Positions 51,551 through 59,288 of a DNA stretch of 64,000 nucleotides are shown here, in pieces. Under the pieces are notes generated by a model that saw only the letters and a list, made by a program, of their open reading frames with translations, ran no database searches and had not been told where the DNA came from. The translations under genes were made by a program, and so were the position numbers. Each line of letters starts with the position of its first letter. Position 1 is the first letter of the stretch. Origin of the DNA: Nocardia cyriacigeorgica (lineage in GTDB: Bacteria; Actinomycetota; Actinomycetes; Mycobacteriales; Mycobacteriaceae); contig NZ_VBUT01000009.1 in the NCBI RefSeq assembly GCF_005863245.1, positions 124,001 to 188,000 of the forward strand, given 5' to 3'.

Positions 51551-53295
51551 CAGCCCGGACGACCTCGGGCCAGCTCGACGACCAGCCGGTGCAGCGCTTT
51601 CGCCGGGCCGGATGCGTCGGCACCACGCAACTCGACCTCGGTGAAGGCAGTCTCCATCGCGGTCTGCGGATGGAACTGGTTGCGCCGGAACCCATTCGAG
51701 CCCAGCTCGGCCCGCCAGCCGCGATAACCGGCGACCACACCGGCCAGCGTGACGCCGTCCCACGGCCCGCTGATCCGCCGGTATTCGGTGATCAGCGACC
51801 GCTGCGCCAGCTGCTGTGCGCGCGGTCCCGCCGCGGCGACGAGGACCCGGCCGATGGCATGCACCATGGTCGCGTAGATCGGCCGCTGGTCCGACCCTTG
51901 CGGGATGCGGCCCGCGCGCAGTGCGGCTTTGACCGCACCGTCGAACTTGTCCGGATTCGCGGCGAGCTTGCGGTCGATCGAGATCCACGGACCGTCATCG
52001 GCTCTGTCCCAGTGCACGGCGGCGACCGCGCCACCGGCGAGTGCGGTGATCTCGATCCCACCGAGGCGCAGGAACGGGTATTTGGCGAGGGTGTCGTCTA
52101 CGGCGGCGGCGAGTTCGAGCACGGTGTGCTCGGCGATACCGGAATTGTCGAATCCGGTGAGCTGCAGGTCGTGGCGGGCGGCGAGGGCCTGGGCGGCGGC
52201 CAGCGCGGCGGCATCGGTGGTCGTCGCCGGCCCGGAAACCGGCTGTTCCGGACGCTTTTTCGGCGAGCGCTTCTTATCCGGCTTGCCCCGGGTGGGCGTC
52301 GCGGGAACGGGTTCGCGGCCCGGACGGCGCGGCGGGATGGCCTGCCCGGGCATGACCGGCCCGGCACCCGGTGGACGCGAGCGGGGCGCGCCGGGACCCC
52401 ACGGCGTTCCGGTCTGCGGACGCGTCCACGGGGTTTCGGCCGTACGGCCGCCCGCGGGCCGTCCCCCGGAATCCGTTGGTTTGACGGCGCCGTTCGTCCC
52501 GGCAGCGGGTGCGGCGGGACCGGCAGGGGAACTGCTGCCCGGCGCCGGCGCCGGCGCCCAAGGCGGCGCGGGTGTTTCGTTCTGCTGAGGACCGCGGAGC
52601 TGCGAGGGCGTCGCACCGGGAGTGGCCTCGGGCCTGATCGACGACCCCGGCCCGTCGGCCTGCCTGTCGGAGCGGCCCGGATAGGGGGAGTCGCCAGATC
52701 CCGGAGACACCTGCGGACTCGATGCCGGATCGGCGGCACCCGGGGAGAAATCGGGCCCATCGGATGCGTAATCCACTGGCTGGTCTGCGGAAACATCGCT
52801 CGGTGCGGTCGAATCGGCCGTCCTGTTGACATCGGTGCCCCCACCGTCCCCGGCATCGGCTGTGCCATCGGGCGACATGCCCGGCAGCTCCGAAGCCCCC
52901 GGGACGTTCGGCCCCCAGCCCGATGCCTGAGGTGCACTGACACCAGGCCCCTGCGGAAAACCGCTCCAGTCGAGGTATCCCGGATCGGCCGCCTGAATCT
53001 CGCGAGCGCCGGACAGGTCGGTGTCATACAGCTGGTTGGTCGCGTCCCTGATCTGACGACTCGCCTCGGCCAGCCGCGCGGCCAGGTTCTCCAGCGCCTC
53101 GAGGCTCTTCTCGGCGCGCGGCTCGTAGCCTTCGGCGAAGGTCTTTCCGGCCTCGTCGCTGCCCCACGGCCTGCCGTGCCCGGCCAGACCGGTTTTCAGG
53201 GTGGTGAACTGCTCGCGCGCGGACCGGGCCAATGCGTTCAGTTGCGGGATCAGCGTGTCGACCCGTGCCGGGTCTATCCGTAGCGGCTGGCTCAT
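51550..53295 (-). CDS. WXG100-type protein with Pro-rich linker and decayed metallopeptidase domain
   Basis: This 581-aa protein is the first gene of the giant operon. Residues 1-100 form a WXG100-like helical hairpin (IDPARVDTLIPQLNALARSA; PWGSDEAGKTFAEGYEPRAE). A Pro/Ser/Gly-rich linker spans ~130-370. The C-terminus (~375-581) follows the gluzincin-like domain of actinobacterial toxin operons, but HEXXH reads HAIGR (His479, Arg483), while AMETAFTEVELRG keeps the acidic motif. Its stop overlaps the giant's start (TGATG), implying translational coupling. It is probably a secretion partner or chaperone of the giant (inference from WXG100 biology). Confidence 0.82.
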   Translation of the reverse strand: MSQPLRIDPARVDTLIPQLNALARSAREQFTTLKTGLAGHGRPWGSDEAGKTFAEGYEPRAEKSLEALENLAARLAEASRQIRDATNQLYDTDLSGAREIQAADPGYLDWSGFPQGPGVSAPQASGWGPNVPGASELPGMSPDGTADAGDGGGTDVNRTADSTAPSDVSADQPVDYASDGPDFSPGAADPASSPQVSPGSGDSPYPGRSDRQADGPGSSIRPEATPGATPSQLRGPQQNETPAPPWAPAPAPGSSSPAGPAAPAAGTNGAVKPTDSGGRPAGGRTAETPWTRPQTGTPWGPGAPRSRPPGAGPVMPGQAIPPRRPGREPVPATPTRGKPDKKRSPKKRPEQPVSGPATTTDAAALAAAQALAARHDLQLTGFDNSGIAEHTVLELAAAVDDTLAKYPFLRLGGIEITALAGGAVAAVHWDRADDGPWISIDRKLAANPDKFDGAVKAALRAGRIPQGSDQRPIYATMVHAIGRVLVAAAGPRAQQLAQRSLITEYRRISGPWDGVTLAGVVAGYRGWRAELGSNGFRRNQFHPQTAMETAFTEVELRGADASGPAKALHRLVVELARGRPG

Positions 53296-53303
53296 ACGCG
53301 ATG

Positions 53304-53365
53304 AACCCCCTCATGAACGTGCACTTCGATCCGCGAGGAGCATTGTGCCCGAACACGAGGGGGTT
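53304..53365 (-). promoter_or_regulatory. inverted repeat able to mask the ribosome-binding site of the giant operon
   Basis: In the mRNA sense, AACCCCCTC (53365-53357) pairs perfectly with GAGGGGGTT (53312-53304). The second arm contains the GAGGGGG ribosome-binding site of the WXG100 gene, 10 nt before its ATG at 53295. A 9-bp, mostly GC stem with a 44-nt loop could hold translation of the whole operon off. Confidence 0.5.
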
Positions 53366-53398
53366 ACCGACGAGCTTTCTTACCGGTCGTGGGAAGAG

Positions 53399-53902
53399 TC
53401 AGCGGACGACGTCGACCCGGTCGCCGACGTTCAGGTATTCGAAGAACCGGTGGGCGCCCGCCTCGGTCATCCGCACGCAGCCGTGCGAGGTGTGCTCGAC
53501 CGGGCCGACGTGGAAGGCGATGTCGTTGTTGAAGAACACCGCCCAGCGCATCGGGGCGTGATGCATGGTGCTCCAGTGGAAGGGGCGCTTGAAGTCGACG
53601 TCGAACACGCCGGGCGGGGTTTCGTAGCCGGGCATGCCGTGCGAGATGGGGGTGGGGCCGAAGACGACGCGGCCATTGTCGATCAGCCAGGCCTCGTTGG
53701 TGCTCAACCGCAGACAGGCGCGGGCTTCCGGAGCGCAGGGCGCGGAGGTCGGGATGATCGCCGGGACGCCTGGGACGTCCGGTCCGCCGGGGAACAGGGG
53801 TTCGGTCTGGGCGGGGGCCGCGAACAGCATGCCTGCGGACACGGCGCCGAGAAGTACTCCGAAACGAGCCGACCAGCTGCGGAAACGGTTACTGCGAATC
53901 AA
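53399..53902 (-). CDS. secreted L,D-transpeptidase (YkuD family)
   Basis: This 167-aa protein has a signal peptide (RFGVLLGAVSAGMLFAAPAQ) and a YkuD catalytic domain ending in HTSHGCVRM, with the conserved His and nucleophile Cys. It probably forms 3-3 or related peptidoglycan cross-links outside the membrane. It is short compared with the Ig-domain-containing mycobacterial Ldt enzymes. TTG 53902 is chosen as the start because GAGAGG lies 9 nt upstream and the signal peptide then begins properly; the frame is open to 54028. It lies 103 bp upstream of the giant operon on the same strand, so some read-through is possible. Confidence 0.85.
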   Translation of the reverse strand: MIRSNRFRSWSARFGVLLGAVSAGMLFAAPAQTEPLFPGGPDVPGVPAIIPTSAPCAPEARACLRLSTNEAWLIDNGRVVFGPTPISHGMPGYETPPGVFDVDFKRPFHWSTMHHAPMRWAVFFNNDIAFHVGPVEHTSHGCVRMTEAGAHRFFEYLNVGDRVDVVR

Positions 53903-54081
53903 TTGTCCGAACCTCTCTAACCCTGCCGGCCGGCCTGCGCGAGTCAGGACGCCCGGGCCATCTCGTCTGCACAAGCCTGGGACCACCGAGGTAGTGGTGA
54001 TCATGGCCGAGTGGTCGCACCGGGTCAACGATGGCGCGCGACTGGGATGAGTCCGTTACCTGCGGTCGGGCGCGCCGCAGA

Positions 54082-54276
54082 TCAGTCCTCGCTGCTGTCG
54101 CGGTCGGCGAGGTAACGCAGCAGGTCCGGGTCGGAGGAGGTGAGGTGGTCGAGTTCCTCGTCGCCGGTGCAGGGGTAGAAGGTGATGGTGACCGAATCGG
54201 GCCGGCGGGCGGTGACGCGCCAGATGGCCCCGGAATCGTGCCAGCGCTCGAGGACTGCGATGGGGTCGTCCGGCAT
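54082..54276 (-). CDS. small conserved actinobacterial protein
   Basis: This 64-aa protein (MPDDPIAVLERWHDSGAIWR start; ELDHLTSSDPDLLRYLADRD end) matches a short family that I recognise from Mycobacteriales genomes, with no known function. It is acidic and probably cytoplasmic. It lies 42 bp downstream of udgB on the same strand and may be co-transcribed with it. Confidence 0.72.
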   Translation of the reverse strand: MPDDPIAVLERWHDSGAIWRVTARRPDSVTITFYPCTGDEELDHLTSSDPDLLRYLADRDSSED

Positions 54277-54318
54277 GGGTCTCCGCGGTCTTCGGGTTCG
54301 TTCTGATAGAAGTCGACG

Positions 54319-55038
54319 TTACCGCCCCGCGGGTAACCCGGCGGCGGTCGCGGCCCGCACGAGCATGTCTTCGATCATGGCGGGGGTCAGCCTGCCGGTG
54401 AAGGTGTTCTGCTGGCTGACGTGATAGCAGCCGAACAGGTGCAGCGGCTCGCGCGCGGGGTCGATGGGTGCGAGTTCGACGTGGGCGCCGTGGCCGAACT
54501 TGGGTCGCGGACGCGGAATCCGCCAGCCGGCGTCGGCGAGCACCGGGAGCAGGGCCTGCCAGCCGAATGCGCCGAGCACCATGACCGAGCGCAACGTCGG
54601 TGCCAGCAGCCGCAGCTCGGTGTCGAGCCAGTGCCGGCAGCGGTCGCGTTCTTCGGGAGTCGGCTTGTTGGCCGGGGGAGCGCAACGCACCGGTGAGGCG
54701 ATCCGCACGCCGTGCAGCCGTAGCCCGTCGTCGCGGCTGACGGCGGTGGGCTGATTGGCCAGTCCGACGCCGTACATGGCCGCGTAGAGCACCTCGCCGC
54801 TGCGGTCGCCGGTGAACATGCGACCGGTCCGGTTGGCGCCGTGCGCGGCGGGCGCGAGACCGACGATCAGCATGCGCGCGTCGGCGGGGCCGAATCCGGG
54901 CACCGGGCGGCCCCAGTAGGTCTGGTCCCGGAACGCGGCCCGCTTCTCCCTGGCCACCAGTTCGCGCCACGCCACCAGGCGCGGGCAGGCCCGGCAGTGC
55001 GTCAGGGTTTCGTCGAGCTCGGCGATGCTCCGGCACAC
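54319..55038 (-). CDS. udgB: type-5 uracil-DNA glycosylase
   Basis: This 239-aa UdgB-family enzyme removes uracil and other deaminated bases from DNA. THCRACPRLVAWRE and VRCAPPANKPTPEERDRC supply the four-cysteine Fe-S ligands. LIVGLAPAAHGANRTGRMFT is the uracil-pocket motif (GLAPAAHG, typical of type 5, without the usual Asp/Asn catalytic residue). GCYHVSQQNTFTG is the C-terminal catalytic/DNA-contact motif. The GTG start at 55038 follows an in-frame stop closely, so the N-terminus is well bounded. Confidence 0.93.
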   Translation of the reverse strand: MCRSIAELDETLTHCRACPRLVAWRELVAREKRAAFRDQTYWGRPVPGFGPADARMLIVGLAPAAHGANRTGRMFTGDRSGEVLYAAMYGVGLANQPTAVSRDDGLRLHGVRIASPVRCAPPANKPTPEERDRCRHWLDTELRLLAPTLRSVMVLGAFGWQALLPVLADAGWRIPRPRPKFGHGAHVELAPIDPAREPLHLFGCYHVSQQNTFTGRLTPAMIEDMLVRAATAAGLPAGR

Positions 55039-55208
55039 GAGCCAATTCGATCACACGCCAGGGGGTTTCCTGTGCGTTTGTCCAGTTGAAGCGGACCGGC
55101 GTGAAACGATCTTGTGACCGGCACCGGCGACCACGATTGGTAGCATGACGGTCCTGGCCGACCGGATGCGGACTATGCCCGGTGGATTCATCTCGAAAGA
55201 GTCTTTCC

Positions 55209-55652
55209 ATGCAGTTTGAAATCGTCGAGCGGGACGAGACGTGGGTTGCCGGGCTTCCGGTGCGCAGCCCCAAGCGTGCGCTGCGGGAACTGCGGGACCA
55301 GGATCTGGAAGCGGCGTGGGCCGCGGTGCTGCACCACGATCTGGGCGGTCCGCTGGCCAGCGCCTATACCGATTACTCCGCGGAGCTCGGCACCTACAAC
55401 ACCCAGATCGTCGGCTATCAGTGCTCGTCGTTCGACCAGGTCACCCGCGGCCATCTGGTGGCGCGGCTGCCGCGCGGCACCTACGCGCGCTTCTCTTCGA
55501 TGGGTGAGTTCCCGCAGATCATGACCGGCCTGTGGACCCAGATCGCCTACGCCGAGGAACACAAGCAGATCAAACGCACCTTCACCGGCGATTTCGAGTG
55601 TTATCCGCACGCGTACAAGATCGATCTCTACCTGGCGGTCGATCCGCGATGA
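55209..55652 (+). CDS. GyrI-like effector-binding domain protein, first of pair
   Basis: This 147-aa single-domain protein starts MQFEIVERDETWVAGLPVRS and ends YKIDLYLAVDPR, matching the AraC-effector-binding/GyrI-like (SRPBCC-distinct) fold: a GLPVRSP opening, a central VGYQCSSFDQV strand and RGTYARFSSMGEF. Such proteins bind small hydrophobic ligands or hydrolyse them; no DNA-binding domain is attached. ATG 55209 is chosen over an upstream ATG (55182) because the fold begins there. The stop overlaps the next gene as ATGA. Confidence 0.82.
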   Translation: MQFEIVERDETWVAGLPVRSPKRALRELRDQDLEAAWAAVLHHDLGGPLASAYTDYSAELGTYNTQIVGYQCSSFDQVTRGHLVARLPRGTYARFSSMGEFPQIMTGLWTQIAYAEEHKQIKRTFTGDFECYPHAYKIDLYLAVDPR

Positions 55653-56095
55653 GCTACTCCATCGTCGTCCGCAGCGAGGCGATCTACGGCGGGCTCGTGG
55701 TGCCGCGGGTGCGGCCGAGTTTCAAGGTGAGCAACAGCGAGCTGATCGAGTTCCTCAAGGACCGGCTGCGCGATCGGGCGGCGGGCAGCGCGGCGGCCGG
55801 GGGTCCGATGTTCACCGTGTATGTGCCCGATCCCACCGAGACCTACAACGCCCTGGTCGGTTTCGAGTATCCGGCACCCGAGGCCGCCCACGTCGGTGAT
55901 GTGCTGGTGCGCGTCCCCAAGGGGGTCTACGCCCGGTTCGTGCCCAACGGCGACTACCACGATCCCGTCGAGGATGTGTGGGCCCAGGTCGACGACGCGA
56001 CCGCATCGGCCGAGATCACGCGGGCCTACCGTGAAGAGATCGAGATCTGGCACGGCCTGCATTCGGTGGAGCTGTTCATCTCCATTCTGGTGTAG
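55649..56095 (+). CDS. GyrI-like effector-binding domain protein, second of pair
   Basis: This 148-aa paralogue of the preceding gene starts in its stop codon (ATGA). The shared pattern is (L/V)VGFEYPAPEAAHVGD then VRVPKGVYARFVPNGDY, with the ending HSVELFISILV. The two are 4-nt coupled and probably made in equal amounts, possibly as a heterodimer (inference). Ligand is unknown. Confidence 0.8.
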   Translation: MSYSIVVRSEAIYGGLVVPRVRPSFKVSNSELIEFLKDRLRDRAAGSAAAGGPMFTVYVPDPTETYNALVGFEYPAPEAAHVGDVLVRVPKGVYARFVPNGDYHDPVEDVWAQVDDATASAEITRAYREEIEIWHGLHSVELFISILV

Positions 56096-56180
56096 CTTGC
56101 CGCCGGTTTGCTAGACACGTACCAACCGGTCTCGTTTCTATCTCGGTATCCGGACGTGAGCGGCCTGACCTGCGGCTTTT

Positions 56181-56205
56181 TCCGAACGAAAAATTGGTTT
56201 TCGGA
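56181..56205. promoter_or_regulatory. AT-rich island with inverted repeat, candidate promoter/operator
   Basis: TCCGAA-N13-TTCGGA lies in an AT-rich patch (56177-56230) unusual for this GC-rich window, about 145 bp upstream of the GNAT-like/moeY/GGDEF-EAL set. It also contains a weak TTGGTT hexamer. I see no recognised operator class. Confidence 0.35.
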
Positions 56206-56349
56206 AGATTAACCAGATATCTAGTCAATTCTGGTCCCGATGACCCATACTGCCCATGACGTACTCACTCCGCGTTCGGGGCGCCGGGTGAGTCTGTCTG
56301 ATGGGTTCGATCACTGTGTGCGCGCACGCAGCAACAGAGTAGGAACGTC

Positions 56350-57123
56350 ATGGCTGTCGAAACGATCGCCGTCGACCTGGTTGAAACTTGTAGCGTCCCC
56401 GCGTTGCGATTTCACGACATCGTCTCCGGATGCGACTTCACCGCGACCACCCCGGACGCCGACCCCCAACTGTGGGACCGATACCTGCAGGGTGCGCTGG
56501 ATGTTTACCGGCACTTCCGGGTCGAGTCCGCCCTCGAATACGACGCGGTGGCCGATGGCCGATCCACCACGCTGTTCTTCGCCGCGACCGACCGCAACGG
56601 TGCGGTCGTGGCCGGGGTCCGCGCGCAGGGGCCGTACCTGCGTACCTCCGACGTCGGATCGCTGGCCCCGTGGGCCGGCCGCCCCGGCGAGCACGAGCTG
56701 CGAACCATGGTTGCCCGGCGGATACCGCGCGGCGTGGTGGAGTCCCGTGGCGCCTGGGTGGCACGGGACGTGCCGGGTCGCAGGGAACTCGGCGCCGCGA
56801 TCTCGCGCTGTATCGCGCACACCCCGCGCATCCTCGGCGTTCGATACGGTTTCGCCACCGTGGCCTCCTTCACCACCGGTCGCCATCGCGGCAGCGGCGG
56901 TGTCGCCGCCGATCTGATCCCGCCCGTGCCCTACCCCGACGATCGCTATCAGACGGTGCCGATCTGGTGGGACAGCCGGATGTACCGGATGTTCGCCGAT
57001 CGGTTGCAGTATCTGCTGATGTGCGATGAACTGCGAGATATGGGAGTGGCCGATGGCGCGCTCGAGCGGGTGCGCCGCGGCCCCGGACGCAGATCGGAGA
57101 GTCGGTTCGGGTATGGCCGGTGA
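56350..57123 (+). CDS. GNAT-like protein upstream of MoeY-type gene
   Basis: This 257-aa protein of uncertain family has AGGA 5 nt before ATG 56350. The segment YRHFRVESALEYDAVADG, then TTLFFAATDRNGAVVAGVRA and ELRTMVARRIPRGVVESRGA with a following RRELGAAISRCI helix, resembles a GNAT/acyl-amino-acid-synthase fold, but the acetyl-CoA loop is not clear. It ends overlapping the next gene by 11 nt, so it is probably translated with it and may supply or modify its substrate (inference). Confidence 0.6.
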   Translation: MAVETIAVDLVETCSVPALRFHDIVSGCDFTATTPDADPQLWDRYLQGALDVYRHFRVESALEYDAVADGRSTTLFFAATDRNGAVVAGVRAQGPYLRTSDVGSLAPWAGRPGEHELRTMVARRIPRGVVESRGAWVARDVPGRRELGAAISRCIAHTPRILGVRYGFATVASFTTGRHRGSGGVAADLIPPVPYPDDRYQTVPIWWDSRMYRMFADRLQYLLMCDELRDMGVADGALERVRRGPGRRSESRFGYGR

Positions 57124-59272
57124 GGGTGACCGGGGGGTGGAGTATCGGCCGTTGATACTGGATCCGCAGCACTCGGGCGACGCTCGGGTGCTGGCCGAAC
57201 TGCGCGCGCGCAGCGATATCGAATTCAGCGATCTGCGCGATTTGCTGGACCGCGAGTTCGCCGGACTCACCGATCCGCCCGAACGGGTGGAAGGCCCGGA
57301 ATCGGATCGCTGGATCTACTATCCGTGGCGGGGGCGGGTACTCGGATTACCCGGCCCGCAGACTTTCCGCGCCATTCGCCTGGATCGCAATCGCAATAAG
57401 CTCACCCGCGATGAACAGCGCAGATTGCGCGAGCTATCGATCGGCGTCGTCGGCCAGAGTGTCGGGCATGCGGTGGCGTACACGATTGCGCTGGAAGGTA
57501 TCTGCGGATCGCTGCGGCTGGCCGATTTCGACGTGCTCGAGCTGTCCAATCTCAATCGCGTGCCAGCGAGCCTGTTCGATATCGGGGCGAACAAGGCCGT
57601 GGTCACCGCCCGAAGGATTGCCGAACTCGATCCGTATCTGCCGATCGAGGTCTATCGGGGCGGCGTCGACGAGGACTCGGTGGAGGAATTCGTTTCGGGG
57701 CTCGCGGTGGTGGTGGAGGAGTGTGATTCGCTCGATATCAAGCTCGTCGTCCGCGAGGCCGCACGCAGGCACCGGATTCCGGTGGTGATGGAGACCAGCG
57801 ATCGCGGCCTGCTCGACGTCGAACGCTACGACCTGGAGCCGGAACGGCTGCCCTTCCACGGACTGCTCGGCGGGGTCGCCGCCGGCGACCTGAAGGGGCT
57901 GTCCACCCGCGACAAGGCGCCCTACGTCGTCGCGCTGATGGGGCCGGCCGAGCTGTCGTCGCGGATGGCGGCCAGCATGGTCGAGGTCGGCGAAACCCTG
58001 AGCAGCTGGCCGCAACTGGCCGGTGACGTGATGCTCGGCGGCGCGAGCGTCACCACGGCCATCCGCCGGATCGGGCTCGGCCGGAAACTGCCGTCGGGAC
58101 GCACCAGGGTCGATCTCGAAGGCGATCTGGACGGGCTCGCCGAGCCCTCACCGCCCGACGACCTGGACTGGGACGCCGAGTCCGGCGGTGCCGAACCCGA
58201 ACCCGCCGATCCGGTTCAGCGCATCCTGGCCTGCGCCCAGCGCGCCCCGTCCGGAGGCAATGTCCAGCCGTGGACGCTGCACGCCGGCGACGACGAGATC
58301 CGTCTCGCGCTGGACCCCTCGGCCACCACCGCCATGGACGTCGGCTACCGCGGCAGCGCGGTCGCGCTCGGCGCCGCGCTGTACAACGCGCGGGTCGCCG
58401 CGGCCGCGCACGGCATGCTCGGCGCCTGCGACATCGTCGAATCGACCGACCCGGGCGCCGCACCGATCACCGCGATCCTGCGCCGCACCGGCACACCGGC
58501 CGACGCGCCCGCCGCCGACTATCCGCTGACGCTGACCCGCGAGACCAACCGCAGGCTCGGCACCGGCGCGCCGATCCCCGCCGACGTGCTCGCCGGGCTG
58601 TCCGCCGCGGCCGCCGCCGAAGGCGCCACCCTGCGCCTGGTCACCGACCGCGACGGCCTCGAACGCGCGGCGGACCTGCTGGCCGAATCCGACCGCATCC
58701 GCTACCTCACCCCGCTGCTGCACGAGCAGCTGTTCGCCGAACTGCGCTGGTCGTCCGAGGACATCGAGACCGGTATCGATGTGCGCACGCTGGAACTGGC
58801 ACCCGACGAACGTGCGGCCATGCAGATCGGCCGACGCGCCGATGTGATGGCGCAACTGCACCGCTGGTCGGCGGGGGCCGCGCTGGGCGATTACGCCCGC
58901 GATCGGGTGCGCTCGAGTTCGGCGCTCGTGGCGGTCACTTTCACCGACCCGCCGGGCGCGGATGAGAGGTCATTGGCCGGATATGTGCGCGCGGGCGGGG
59001 CCGTGGAACGGGTCTGGATTCAGGCTCAGCGCAGCGGTCTGGCGGTGCAACCGATGTCGCCGGTGTTTCTGTATTCGCGACGTGAGCGCGACGCGAACGC
59101 GATTTCTCCCGCGTACGCGGATACACTAGCGTCACTTCAAGGCTGTTTCCTGGACCTACTGGGAGTGCCGGAACATGAGACCATGGCGTTGGTTCTTCGC
59201 CTGAGCTACGCGGCCGCGGCCGGTGTGCGCAGCAGGCGGCGACCGGTGCCTGGCGCGGACACCCGCAGTTAG
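57113..59272 (+). CDS. moeY: ThiF/E1-like and nitroreductase fusion protein (MoeY type)
   Basis: This 719-aa protein is about the size I recall for M. tuberculosis Rv1355c (MoeY). Residues ~105-330 are a ThiF/MoeB/E1-like adenylating domain (LSIGVVGQSVGHAVAYTIAL, LADFDVLELSNLNR). The nucleotide loop lacks the usual G-x-G-G-x-G pattern. Residues ~365-719 are a nitroreductase-like FMN domain (VQRILACAQRAPSGGNVQPW). ATG 57113 is chosen because it lies just before the conserved region and overlaps the upstream gene by 11 nt. The reaction is unknown; the fusion suggests adenylation coupled to flavin chemistry (inference). Confidence 0.85.
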   Translation: MAGEGDRGVEYRPLILDPQHSGDARVLAELRARSDIEFSDLRDLLDREFAGLTDPPERVEGPESDRWIYYPWRGRVLGLPGPQTFRAIRLDRNRNKLTRDEQRRLRELSIGVVGQSVGHAVAYTIALEGICGSLRLADFDVLELSNLNRVPASLFDIGANKAVVTARRIAELDPYLPIEVYRGGVDEDSVEEFVSGLAVVVEECDSLDIKLVVREAARRHRIPVVMETSDRGLLDVERYDLEPERLPFHGLLGGVAAGDLKGLSTRDKAPYVVALMGPAELSSRMAASMVEVGETLSSWPQLAGDVMLGGASVTTAIRRIGLGRKLPSGRTRVDLEGDLDGLAEPSPPDDLDWDAESGGAEPEPADPVQRILACAQRAPSGGNVQPWTLHAGDDEIRLALDPSATTAMDVGYRGSAVALGAALYNARVAAAAHGMLGACDIVESTDPGAAPITAILRRTGTPADAPAADYPLTLTRETNRRLGTGAPIPADVLAGLSAAAAAEGATLRLVTDRDGLERAADLLAESDRIRYLTPLLHEQLFAELRWSSEDIETGIDVRTLELAPDERAAMQIGRRADVMAQLHRWSAGAALGDYARDRVRSSSALVAVTFTDPPGADERSLAGYVRAGGAVERVWIQAQRSGLAVQPMSPVFLYSRRERDANAISPAYADTLASLQGCFLDLLGVPEHETMALVLRLSYAAAAGVRSRRRPVPGADTRS

Positions 59273-59288
59273 CGCGATCGGAGACAAA

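Noticed and set aside
51551..51988. 146-codon N-terminal extension of the giant frame
   Set aside because: It lies inside the WXG100 gene in another frame and is Arg/Pro-rich shadow sequence. The recognisable protein begins at MVDIPSW, at the TGATG junction.
50093..53283. Two long plus-strand frames (544 and 621 aa)
   Set aside because: They are opposite the N-terminus of the giant and the WXG100 gene. Proline-rich sense codons produce long open antisense frames in GC-rich DNA.
9747..53295. Possible non-ribosomal peptide or polyketide synthase, suggested by size and a PPTase-like domain
   Set aside because: No condensation, adenylation, ketosynthase or carrier domains are visible. The modules are regulators, peptidases and a transporter.
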